Origin: Pegoplata infirma
Taxonomy: Eukaryota; Arthropoda; Insecta; Diptera; Anthomyiidae
Length of the DNA stretch: 64,000 bases
Assembly: GCA_963921195.1 (NCBI GenBank)
Contig: OY992541.1
Span: 16,054,012-16,118,011 of the forward strand
Direction of reading: 5' to 3'
Below the pieces are notes generated by a model. That model saw nothing but the letters and a program-made list of their open reading frames with translations, was not told where the DNA came from and made no database searches. The first letter of the stretch is position 1; each line of letters begins with the position of its first letter. Positions 31,930 through 41,843 of the stretch are shown piece after piece. The position numbers and the translations under genes are program-made.

Positions 31930-34557
31930 TGTTACAAATTTTTTTTATCATAAAAAGGATGTTACTTTTTAATTTTTTTAAATATATAATTTTCTTTCAT
32001 TTATCATTAGTATGAAAATAAAAAAATAAAAAATTGTGCAAAAATGGTTGGGTATCCTTCCCATTTCTTAACTATATAAATATATTTCTCTATCATGACA
32101 TAAATAAGTTATTTTGGCAAATGCAAATGCAAAATAGATAAATTATAATATTGCTCAAACTAGAACTGCATTAAAAAGAAAAAAAAAAAAAAACATTTTC
32201 TATTCCTCACATTTAGTTGTGGTAGGTAGCTAACCAAATCTTCTGTCTTGTTTCAACAGACAGACATACCTAGGATTTTTTTTTTCTTCTATTACCCCTC
32301 ATTAAAACCAGTTCATAAATTTGTTTTTATATTGATTTCAATTAGACTAGTAACAGAAGCTTAATTTCAGAAAAGCAAAATCATTTACATTTTGTAATCG
32401 AGTGAGCTAAGTAAAAACTTAAGTGCGTATTGTGAAAATTAAATAATAAGATTATTTTTTTTTTAAAGTCAATGTCAAATTAAAGTCAAAAGTGTTCTGA
32501 ATTAAAATTAGCATTCTTAATTTAATTTATATTTCTGAACTGACAATAAATTTGACTTCATCAAACTATTATTTTGAAGCCAAAAATTTGTAAAGTTTTA
32601 CGTAAAATTAAAATTAATTGCGAATCTTAAGGTAAGACTGTACTTACGAAATTTTAAAACGTGAACATGATTATTAATATATTAAAATATTCCATAGGCA
32701 GAAACTTGATTCCAAAATCAATTCGTCGATGTAGTGAGTTTTAAATATATTTTTGAATAGAAGAAACTCCATATCTTCAGAGAAAATTTTCTAAAATTTC
32801 CCGGCGTGGTTCAAGCTATACGCTACCGGAAGCAAGGAACGCGCCTATTATTTAAACCACTTCTTACGAAGAAGTGACCGAAATAATTTGAAAAAAAAAT
32901 TAAGAATTTTAAACGTAAGAAGTTCCACGAAATAACCTTATCGGATTTTCCATTTTTTAACGTGACTCATTTCCACACGTGGCTGAAGCCCAAATTTTCA
33001 CGTGTGGTAATCAGCATCATTGACCAGACTAAACCTGATACTCAACTGGCCCACCACTAATTATTCCAACTGGTCAACAATAATTATTCCAAAATTTGGA
33101 ATAATTTCACGTAACTATTTTCACGTTTGTATTTAGGATCTTAGATCCGACATTTTTTTTTAATTTAAGCAAAAAGAAGAAACCTAACCTAAAAGTTGGT
33201 ATTCAAAATTTAAATTACATTAAAATTCAAAGTTCAAAGTATTAAAAATCTTGAATAAGAATAATCAATAACATTATTATTTATTTTTTTTAACATTTTT
33301 GAAAATTCCTAGAAATTTTTACTATTAATTATTTTTTTTTCTTTCATAGAAAAAAAAGAAAAGTTTGTTGATCATATAAATTAAACATAATTTTCAATAT
33401 TTCAAAATTTCAAGATTTTTAAAAAAAATTAAAATTAAATCTCAAATGCTTTAAATTTGTATAAAACACTATGCAAATTTAAACAATCACAGATTAATTG
33501 AATAATTTAAAAAAAATCATATTTCAAAATATCATGATCAATATTTAACTTCATTTTTTTCCATTATTTTACTATCATGATATTCTTAATAGTTTAATAT
33601 GTCAAATTAGTGTATATAATTTTTCTAAGTGTATATGCATATTACGTATCTAAATTTTAACTTGTAAAATTTATCATTACTTGCAAAAATTTCAGTTTCT
33701 TTACCATTTAGAAAACAACAACCACACATATTGATTGCTGGGCCCATCGATTGAAGAAACGACGTGTGAGTGAAACCCTTAAATATTTTGCTAAACTAAA
33801 TAAATTGATTGTAAGTAATGATATATTAAAACACCCATATATAAATTTAAAACTCTCTTTATTAGTCAGTCCGATTTTGTTATGTTCCACGATTCCTAAA
33901 ACATTCTAAACAAAACATAAAAATAAGGAAGAAAAATCTAGTTATTAGCTTATTAATATTCAATCATAATTTAGTATGTTAGGAACACTCAATGAATGAG
34001 GTTCTTTAATTACCATTAACTACGGTTAATGATAACTCTAATTTTTTTTGTTGTTTCAACGTATATTGAAATGAATTGTTTAATAAATCTCTCTTTTGAA
34101 TTTCTTTTATAAACATGATACTCTAAGTTTTTTTTTATGGGAATGACGATCAAAACAAAATGTAATACCACGTAAGTAATAGGCTTGTCAACTTTAGGGA
34201 CAGTTTATAAAACCAGGGTAATTTTGCTGTCTAGGCGTCTGACTTACAGTCAGTCGGGTGGGAGAATTGTACCCTACATGGCATATCACCTCGCCATCGG
34301 TTTGTTTGTATTTTAAAATCTATTTTCTTCCTCTATCTAGTACTTTGCCTACTCTATGGTATTTTTAGGCATGTAGAGTAGGTTATGTGTTTATGCGTTA
34401 TGAAACCGGGTTAAGAACCAAGTTTACCGAGTTAAATGCTAGCTGGGAAAAATCATCTACCATGCCACTTAGCCTTATTTTTCATTTTAAGGTCATTTTA
34501 AGTTTGATGAAAATTTTAATAATTTTTATTATTCGTAAATCTAACCAGCGCATAACA
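31930..34557 (+). repeat. 3' LTR of the Gypsy element
   Basis: Same length and borders (TGTTAC...GCATAACA) as the 5' LTR, with A to G changes at about 32425 and 33048. The polypurine tract before it is weak (GAAGCAGG). Confidence 0.93.
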
Positions 34558-34561
34558 TTGT

Positions 34562-35008
34562 AATGAAGCCCTTTGGTTGGCTGTTCAGCAAATCTGGAAC
34601 TCAATTTCGAATTAAAGATCCCAAAATCTCGTGAATTCGGTACAATAACGTTGTACAGAGGTAATTGTTTTCAATGAGCACTCGACAATTTTTTTTTTAT
34701 TATTTAAAGATATCACAACAATACTGAATTCATAATCCATTCGTTTTTTAAATTTAAGAATTTAATTTTAATACAAAAAGTACTGTGGTGCTATTTTTTT
34801 GACTGAGTCTTTTTGAAGTTTTTTTAAAAACTCTGAAAATTTTTAATAAAATAAAAAACCGAATTAGCCTTTTCTTATGTAATATTGTTTCACACTCTTG
34901 TAAGTAACTTATGACACGTTTTCAGTGACATAAGTTTTAATTGTTAAAAAAAAAAACCAACGAAGAAAATTTTGTTTTATCCTGGTGCTATTTTTTTGAC
35001 CGCAGCTG
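34562..35008 (+). mobile_element. Right part of the split Tc1-like element
   Basis: Holds the transposase C-terminal remnant (to about 34640) and the right IR/DR end. The inner repeat is at 34787-34807 and the outer at 34984-35008. Confidence 0.75.
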
Positions 35009-35394
35009 TATATGTAAATTATTTAATAACTCTTTGTTAATATAATAAAAGGTGTAATAAAAACAATATTTAATCGAAATCCAACCGCTTAAAAATAATT
35101 AATAAAAAAATAAATGGTCGTAAATGTTGTATTAAATGTACTGGCAGAGTACAATTCTGTTTGTAATTGCCAACGTTGAAACGCTGTTGGCATTTCCAAT
35201 AAATCCAGTGCTCCGCCAGTACAATATTTTTTGTACGGTTGGCAGTTTCTGATTGGGTATATTCTGAATTTCAAAAAAATCGGTTAACATTTACGACCTG
35301 TAGAGACTTTTGGCCAAAAAACCTACCATCTCGCCCCAGTGTGCACTGTGGGGCGGACAGAAGGACGACTTACGTAAAATTAATTAATATTAAC

Positions 35395-35625
35395 GATAAA
35401 ACCTTTTGCATACAAATACCAAAACCGATATAAGATAAATACCAATACTTATTAAAACCGATAACGATTCGAGGCTAAAACCAATACCAATACCCAATAC
35501 CTAAATAATTCAAAACCAATACCGAAACCTATACCAATTCAACAAAAAATGAAAACCAATACCTATACCAATACTAATATAATTTTAAAAACCAATACCA
35601 ATACTTTTATCGAATTGGTACCCAT
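35395..35625. repeat. Right CCAATACC minisatellite of hAT-2
   Basis: Tandem AAAACCAATACC-type units just inside the right terminus. They are in the same strand sense as the left array, so the two arrays are direct repeats inside inverted termini. Confidence 0.8.
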
Positions 35626-35638
35626 CCTTGGTATTTTC

Positions 35639-35898
35639 TGATTTCACTGTACCTGCGAAATATTAATTATTTTTAAGATAATATAAAGTCGTTAGATTTC
35701 CTGCTAACAAATAAAATAATTTTTTGACCGCTAGATGCAAATAAAAAACGCAAAATTTAGTCGAAAAAACACCAAATTACAAAATTCTTTCGAATTTATT
35801 TATTATATTAATATATTATTTTCTATTAGTACCCCTTGCTGTAACTACTTGTAAAAAAAAACGATATCACTACTTACCATTACAATTTTGGCAACACT
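35639..35898. other. hAT-1 right arm, no gene
   Basis: AT-rich interior of hAT-1 between the hAT-2 insertion and a DINE-like repeat. Nothing coding recognised. Confidence 0.4.
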
Positions 35899-36641
35899 AT
35901 TTTTATACCCTACACCACTCTGTGGTACAGGGTATAATGAGTTTCTGCTGATGTTTGTAACTTCCCGAAATATTGGTCCTAGACCCACCTTCAAGATTGA
36001 CTCAGAATAACTTTTTGAGTCGATTTAGCGATGTCCGTCCATGTAAACTTAAGCTTCTTTTGACACAACGACGGACGCTATTGAAATTTGCAAAAATCGG
36101 TCCATGTTTTGACGTAGCCCCCATACAAACGTCCCCTTAAAATATGAGTCAAATGACTCTAACAATAACAATAGGTATCCTTTCGAAATTTGGCAGGTAA
36201 ACGTGTTTTGTATTCACAAATCACCATTCCACATTTTAAAGCAATCGGACCAGTTCTTCTTGTAGCCCCCATACAAACCACCCTCCCGATATTCACATAA
36301 ATCGCTAAAATTTCATGAAAAAAGGAAATGATTTATTAAAATTTTGTTTATTTTTAACACGTACTTTAATTACCCAATCAAAATTTGATTATAATCACAC
36401 CATTTTTGGACTTAGGTCCCATATGAAAATTTCGCCCGCTATTCACTTAAATCGGTTAATTTAAAAACAAATAGAAGACTATTTCACTCAGATTTGGTTT
36501 GTGAGTGTTTTCTACACTTATTAAAGATTTGACCTAAGATAAACCAAATCGGTCCATGTTTGGACTTGGGACACATTTTCCGGAAAACACTGGTGTAGGG
36601 TATTATATGGTCGGTCTTGACCGACTGTAATTTTCTTACTT
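35899..36641 (+). mobile_element. DINE-1-like (Helentron-type) nonautonomous repeat
   Basis: Begins TTTTTATACCCTACACCAC with the nearby inverted GTGGTACAGGGTATA, contains GATGTCCGTCCATG and the CCCCATACAAAC blocks, and ends with the hairpin GGTCGGTCTTGACCGACT followed by TTTTCTTACTTG. This is the layout of fly DINE-1-type elements. The tail is split by a MITE, and GTTTTTG resumes at 37131. Confidence 0.6.
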
Positions 36642-37128
36642 CCCAGCAAAAACATGGTAATGAGTTGTGAAAAGTAATCATTACCAAGTACATTATTTAT
36701 AATGAGTACCCATTACCATTAACATTATTTTAAGCCCAAAAGTAACTACTTCTCAGTAATATGTTATGAAAGCACCTCTAAGTAATAATATCTTCTTGCA
36801 CTTGCAGTTTTTAACCTTTACAATTCAATTAACTTAAAAAGAACTTAAAAACTTAATAAAAATTACGGAATTTTTAAGTTTTAGTAAAACCAAGTTAAAT
36901 TTTAAAAGTTTTAATTAACTAATTATTTTACTTCTTATTGGTAATGGGTTTTTACTCCTTATTTGTAATCCGGGGCAGTAACTACTTATTTATCTCCATA
37001 CTCTTCACTAGTTATTTTTGTCTCACGCCCTTGTTAAAATAATTAGTGTTTCATTCAATAAGTAACTACTTATTAACATCTGTTTCGGATTACAAAACCC
37101 ATTACTGGTAATGCCAATTTTTGCTGGG
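36642..37128. mobile_element. MITE with CCCAGCAAAAA ends inside a DINE-like tail
   Basis: Starts CCCAGCAAAAACATGGTAATG, ends AATTTTTGCTGGG, with TT duplicated at 36640-36641 and 37129-37130. The host tail reads CTTACTT|GTTTTT when the MITE is removed, matching other DINE-like copies and confirming the borders. The interior is rich in GTAATGGG/TTACTCC motifs and has no coding capacity. Confidence 0.75.
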
Positions 37129-37130
37129 TT

Positions 37131-37566
37131 GTTTTTGTATGTAGTTGGTATCACTTATTTATTATATTTTATTAAAATTATTTAATTAATATTAATACAT
37201 ATAATTATTTTATTAAAATAAATATTATATAATTTCGGTGTTAGTTTTAAATCATGTGACATGTCACCAGTAAAAGCCATGGTAACGTAGTAGGAAAAAG
37301 AAAAGTTTAGTTTAGTTTCAAGTTTAGAATCTGCCACCATAACTATACACACAAATTATATATTTATGTCACAAATTTTATGTTATATTTTTGACTTATA
37401 TTTTTTTACACTAGTTTTAAATATCATATTTAGAATCGACCGCAATCACTTAACTTGTCCAAAATGCTTCTGATGTTGAATTTCGCCAGTCACTATTAAT
37501 TTGTTAAAAATAAAACTTTGTCAGTTGTCAGATTTTTTTTTGCATGTAATGGAAAACACTGTAATT
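37131..37566. other. hAT-1 right arm, no gene
   Basis: AT-rich. A stretch of normal complexity at 37250-37520 has no recognised reading frame. Confidence 0.4.
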
Positions 37567-37835
37567 TGACCGTTTTAATTACGATTACATGTAATTAGTA
37601 ATTGAGTTTTTTCAATTACAATTACATGTAATTAGTAATTGAATTTTTCAATTACATTTACATGTAATTAGTAATTGAGTTTTTTCAATTACAATTACAT
37701 GTAATTAGTAATTGAAAAAACTCAATTACTAATTACATGTAAATGTAATTGAAAAATTCAATTACTAATTACATGTAATTGTAATTGAAAAAACTCAATT
37801 ACTAATTACATGTAATTGTAATTGAAAAAAATGTA
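37567..37835. repeat. Right subterminal palindromic minisatellite of hAT-1
   Basis: The AATTACATGTAATTGTAATTG array changes orientation near 37715, so it is a large palindrome of tandem units. It mirrors the array at 13953-14216. Confidence 0.85.
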
Positions 37836-37863
37836 ATTGGTATCGCCCATGTCTGGTTTAAGG

Positions 37864-38386
37864 ATTAAATTTATGTAAAAACATGAAAGACTTTCTTTGC
37901 AAAATTGCGAAAAATTTCGCAAAAACGAAAAATAATAATAATTTGTTAGAGATAAAAAATTTTTGTATGCTTGTATTTTTATATATGGTTATGGATACCG
38001 TTAAAACAATTACTGTATTGAAAAATCATACATATGAATCATTCCACACCAAATGTTCTTATAAAAAAAAGTTATGCCGAATGAAGTTAAAATCGGACGT
38101 AAAAATGAAAATAAATAAAAAATTAATGGTTTTTAAATAAAACGGCTTTGTAGATATAGTATAATAAGTGTTAAACATTTCACTTTCCTAATATTATACA
38201 ATAATGTAATATAAAACGTATGAGTAATATATTAATTTCCGTAAAAAATCGCGATCGCGGCATCTAAATATTTTTTAAGAAAATCAAATCTTGTATGCAC
38301 CAAAATAAACAAATTTAAGGGATAAGACCTACAAAAAACAAAAAAAAAAAAAAAATTTTTTTTTGTGGTCACTCAAGTGTTCAAAT
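37864..38386 (+). other. AT-rich sequence, presumed ancestral intron
   Basis: Joins directly to 13934 once hAT-1 is removed. The frame at 37883-38140 is Lys/Asn-rich without recognisable domain. Nothing supports a gene here. Confidence 0.4.
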
Positions 38387-38901
38387 TAGAGATGGGCGCG
38401 TGAGTGATTTTTGAATCACACTCACTCACTCTCACGACACGAATTTTTTAATCACGCACACTCACTCACGAGCATATTATCTCTACTCACACTCACTTAC
38501 AATCACGCAAGCTTCACTCACACTCACGTTTTCTCACACTCAAGAAACTCTTATTAATACACAAAAAAAATTTCAAAAACAAAAATTTCAAAAATCTTTC
38601 AAAATTTTCACAAAATTTAAAGTTCAGTAAAATTTTACAAATTTTTTCGGATTTTTCGGGACGAAACTTAAGATTTCGCCAAATTTTACAATTTTTTTGT
38701 TGCTTTTTTGGTATGGAAGGAAATATGAAGAGAAAATAAATCACGCAAACTCACGCAAAAAAATTGACTCACGCACACTCACTCACGCAATTTTTTCTCC
38801 ACTCACACTCACTCACAATCACGTGAGTAAAATTTAATTCAGTGACACTCACGCGTGAATCACGTGAATCACGCTCTAATCTGCTCATTTGCCCATCTCT
38901 A
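38387..38901. mobile_element. CACTCAC-rich hAT MITE
   Basis: Starts TAGAGATGGGC and ends GCCCATCTCTA, with exact 8-bp duplication GTTCAAAT (38379-38386 and 38902-38909). The interior is mostly CACTCAC/AATCACG simple-sequence DNA. It is noncoding, and a fragment of the same family is at 1033-1146. Confidence 0.9.
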
Positions 38902-38909
38902 GTTCAAAT

Positions 38910-39339
38910 TATAACTTTAATATATTAAAAAAAAAATAAAAAAAAATTACCAAAAAAAAGATAATATTTTTAAAATGCAACTGCACATCGCGGGCTCATT
39001 TCGAGCAAGTTTTAATAAGTGATTCTTGTAAAGAATTATACCACTTACCACTGTATAAAAGTAACTAAGGATAATGTAGGATAATTGTCCACTTTTTGAC
39101 CTTCAAAGTTAGGTTTTGAACAATTTCATAAAAAAAAATGTCTTAGAACGGCGATAACTAGTTTAATATTTAATGCAATTTAATCAGCATGAATGCAAAT
39201 TTTTTGTGATAAAGCTACCTTTCCATTCATGTGTATAGTGTCAACATTTTTTACTGGCATACCTTTTATTTTGAGTTTTCAACTAAAGACTATTTTAAAT
39301 AATTTTTTTGTTTTTTTTTAACTTTTACTAACTTTAACA
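38910..39339 (+). other. AT-rich sequence, presumed ancestral intron
   Basis: Unique-looking noncoding DNA between two TSD-bounded insertions. No gene recognised. Confidence 0.4.
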
Positions 39340-39639
39340 CGATGCACAGTGATTCGTTTCATTGGCAAAAATCAAAAAAAAAAGTATGTCTTCAATGTTG
39401 ATGATTTTTTGTATTTTAACAGTTTAATAGTAAACTAAAAGAAATATGTAATTTTCTGATTTTTAAGAAGTCATATGTTGCCACAAGAGGGCGCTAAAGT
39501 ATGGAAATTCAACGCTATTGTGTTTAAACCTAAAAATTGATTTTTATAGGTTTACTAAAATAATTATGAAAAATCGAATTTTAAAGAAATCAACGAACTT
39601 TTTTTTGCAAAAGTTACTTTAATATATTAGCTAAATGTT

Positions 39640-40680
39640 GTATTTGCATTTTTTTAGAATTAATCTTAAAATACATTTTTGTATTGCTCTGAAATCTATA
39701 TTTTTTCTACCGAATCCCCAAAAATTGACAAATTTTGATGGAATGCATAAAAAAAGTTCGTGAGTCAAAAAATTATTTTTTTCGCTTTTTCGATAGCTCG
39801 GACTATGGTTTATAAGGCAAAACAATAAAAATAACTAAGTTTTTGTCTGAAGTTGGAAAAAAGTTAGGTTTTTTTTGTGTCTTTATTTAATTTTTTTCAA
39901 AAGCTATATTATTAATGGAAAAAATATTAGAAAAAAAATCCAATATTAAGTATTTTTTCATTACACATTGATATATTATATAGTATTCTGTAAAAATATA
40001 ATAAAAAATTAGAAAAAAATATGCAGTACGTGGGCCGTATTGCTTTAAAAGTTATCTATGACTTTTACTAAAATCCCCAAAATCACCAAATTTTAATGGC
40101 CTTCATAAAAAAAGTTCGTGAATAAAATTTTTTTGTTTTTTTATTTTTTTTGTAGCTTAAACTATGTTTTATAAGATTAAAAAATAAAAATAACTAAGTT
40201 TTTTTTTTAAAGTTGAAAAAAAAAAATTTTAAAAAAATCTAAAATTGGATTATTTATTTTTTTTTTATTTATTTTATTTACTGTAAATAAATTTAAAAAT
40301 ACATCAACATTTTAGTGTTTTTTATATAAAGGGATTTATTGTATTGTATACCATAAATTTATAGTAAATAATTAAATAAAATAGGTATACAGTGGGCCAT
40401 TTTGCTTTAAAACCAGTATTTGATTTTCGTTGGCATCCCAAATCAAAACCAAATTTTTTTTTGTGATACATAAAAAAAGTTCGTACTTAAAAATTATTTT
40501 TTATTGATTTTTTTAACATCCTGGACTGTTTTCTATACGATCAAATAATAAAAATAACTAAGTTTTTGAAAAAAACGAAAAAAAAAAAATAAAAATTTTA
40601 AGTACCCAAAAAAAATTTTTTTTTTCAAGTTTTTTGTTATTAACGGGGTATATACTTAGGAATAAAGCAAATATTAAACG
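39640..40680. repeat. Degenerate tandem repeat, unit about 360 bp
   Basis: Three units recognised by a CCCCAAAA(A/T)...CATAAAAAAAGTTCGT block (about 39715, 40072 and 40436), each followed by an AATAAAAATAACTAAGTTTTT block. Confidence 0.7.
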
Positions 40681-40919
40681 AGTTTACTTAAAACTTATTT
40701 TGAATAAATTTATTTTCGTAATGCAATAGGAAATAAGTGTTGCGAATGTTTTGTTTTTGCAGTTATTATGTATTTTTATATTTTTGACTATATTTAAAAA
40801 AGGATATATTAACAGCTTTTTTGTTACCGCAAGCAACTCAACGAAATTTGGCACACTTATTAACGCCATTTGATCTAATCTATATTAAAAATTTGATAGC
40901 AATTGAAACATTTTTAAAA

Positions 40920-41690
40920 TAGTTACAGCGATTTCAAGAAAAAGGATATATGGCAGCCACGCGAGTCCTTGCTCAGATTAAAATACAAATGTTGTACGTC
41001 GATAGTTATCAAAATTCCTAAGACAATAACTAAGTTTAGTAATTTTATAGCAAGTTTTTTGGCTAAAACTCCTCTTTTAAGTTTCAGGATATACGACAGG
41101 TACAAATGTCCTTCGACCGATTTGCTCAAAATTTTTATTTTTTTTCTACTAATTAATTTTGTGCTTGCGTACCAAATTTCGAAAATCGTTGACAACTCTT
41201 TCTATTTTATTTTTGTGAATAAACTATATTAACACTTTATTGCAGTTTTTAAAAAGGATATGTAAATAACTTTTGTTTTACAGAACCGATTTCAGCGACA
41301 CACACATTGACACACACATTGACATCACTTATTCAAATTTTTACAAAAAATTTCAAGGGTATCGAGTAATTTTTGAGCGATTTACAATATTTTTACGAAA
41401 AAGGATATATGGCAGCCACACGAGTCCTTGCTTCAATCTAGAAAAAAAATTTACACATAAAATACTATATCAAAATTGGTAACAATGACCAAGTTTGGGA
41501 ATTTTGTGACCATTTTTGTAGTTTTAATCACATATTTAAATTTCAGGATATATGGGGGGTAGGCGTGTCCTTGCTCCGATTTTTCCAAAAACTCGTTTTT
41601 TTCTTGATTAGATAATTTAATGCTTGTGTACCAAATTTCAGAAATCTGCGACCAATATTCTATTTTTGCCCACTCGATATATGGGAACGA
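40920..41690. repeat. Tandem duplication, unit about 460 bp
   Basis: Blocks AAAAAGGATATATGGCAGCC (about 40940 and 41399) and TTTCAGGATATA...GTCCTT (about 41081 and 41541) recur at the same spacing. The short open frames across it have no recognisable domain. Confidence 0.7.
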
Positions 41691-41843
41691 ATCACTGTGC
41701 GATGGTAAGAAAAGAAGAATGGATAAATCAAAAAAGTAAAAATGCAGTCAAGCGTAGAAAAGTATAGGCTTTCGCTATAAACAAAAAAAAATAACAAAAT
41801 CGCTTTTTCAAAAATTCAATTGTTGCCAAGAAGCCCCATATAG

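Larger units (their letters stand above)
22702..34557 (+). mobile_element. Full-length young Ty3/Gypsy retrotransposon
   Basis: A complete element of 11,856 bp: two LTRs of equal length (2,628 bp), a primer-binding site, gag, and pol in a -1 frame. It is flanked by a 4-bp duplication TTGT (22698-22701 and 34558-34561). I found only two differences between the LTRs (near 23190/32425 and near 23818/33048), which implies very recent insertion. It is the innermost level of the nest and sits in a dead Tc1-like element. No env frame follows pol. Confidence 0.92.
21489..35008. mobile_element. Tc1-like transposon with IR/DR ends, fourth level of the nest
   Basis: It starts CAGTGCCGGTCAAAAAAATAGCACC and ends GGTGCTATTTTTTTGACCGCAGCTG, flanked by TA (21487-21488 and 35009-35010). 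Each end carries a second, inner copy of the motif (21685 on the left, 34787-34807 on the right), exactly 196 bp from the outer copy on both sides. This is the IR/DR layout known from some Tc1-family elements. After removal of the Gypsy insertion and its 4-bp duplication the element is 1,660 bp, the normal Tc1 size. Confidence 0.85.
19965..35257. mobile_element. CACTA/Tnp2-like DNA transposon, third level of the nest
   Basis: Ends read CCCAGTCAGAAA and TTTCTGATTGGG, flanked by TATA on both sides (19961-19964 and 35258-35261). The AT-rich context makes the true duplication length uncertain (2-4 bp). Subterminal GCCAACGTT/AACGTTGGC motifs recur near both ends, as is usual in CACTA-type elements. 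Inside is a broken Tnp2-like transposase (20212-21471). Without the Tc1-like insertion (21489-35010) it is only about 1.8 kb, so it is an internally deleted copy. Confidence 0.65.
16275..35630. mobile_element. hAT-2, second level of the nest
   Basis: It starts CAATGATGGGTACCAAT and ends ATTGGTACCCATCCTTG, with an exact 8-bp duplication GTATTTTC (16267-16274 and 35631-35638). This is the hAT signature. Just inside each end is a minisatellite of AAAACCAATACC units. The interior (16481-18850 and 35262-35394) has no recognisable transposase but carries an older hAT copy and a foldback element. Everything from 19965 to 35257 is later insertion. Confidence 0.75.
13935..37855. mobile_element. hAT-1, outermost element of the transposon nest
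   Basis: It starts CAGACATGGG and ends CCCATGTCTG, and is flanked by an exact 8-bp duplication GTTTAAGG (13927-13934 and 37856-37863). TIR form and TSD length are those of hAT transposons. Without the hAT-2 insertion the element is about 4.6 kb. Both ends carry arrays of AATTACATGTAATTGTAATTG-like repeats. No transposase is recognisable, so it is nonautonomous or decayed. It lies between the two candidate exons at 13732 and 41844. Confidence 0.8.
39345..41699. mobile_element. Transib-like nonautonomous DNA transposon
   Basis: It starts CACAGTGATTCGTT and ends AACGAATCACTGTG, with a second shared block GGCAAAAAT further inside both ends. The 5-bp sequence CGATG is present on each side (39340-39344 and 41700-41704). 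A CAC-starting inverted repeat and a 5-bp GC-containing duplication are the hallmarks of Transib, the superfamily related to RAG1. No transposase is encoded. The interior is two sets of degenerate tandem repeats. The superfamily call rests only on termini and TSD. Confidence 0.65.

Noticed and set aside
37883..38140. 85-residue frame near the hAT-1 right border
   Set aside because: Lys/Asn-rich translation of AT-rich DNA, no domain, and it starts only a few bases outside the transposon TSD.
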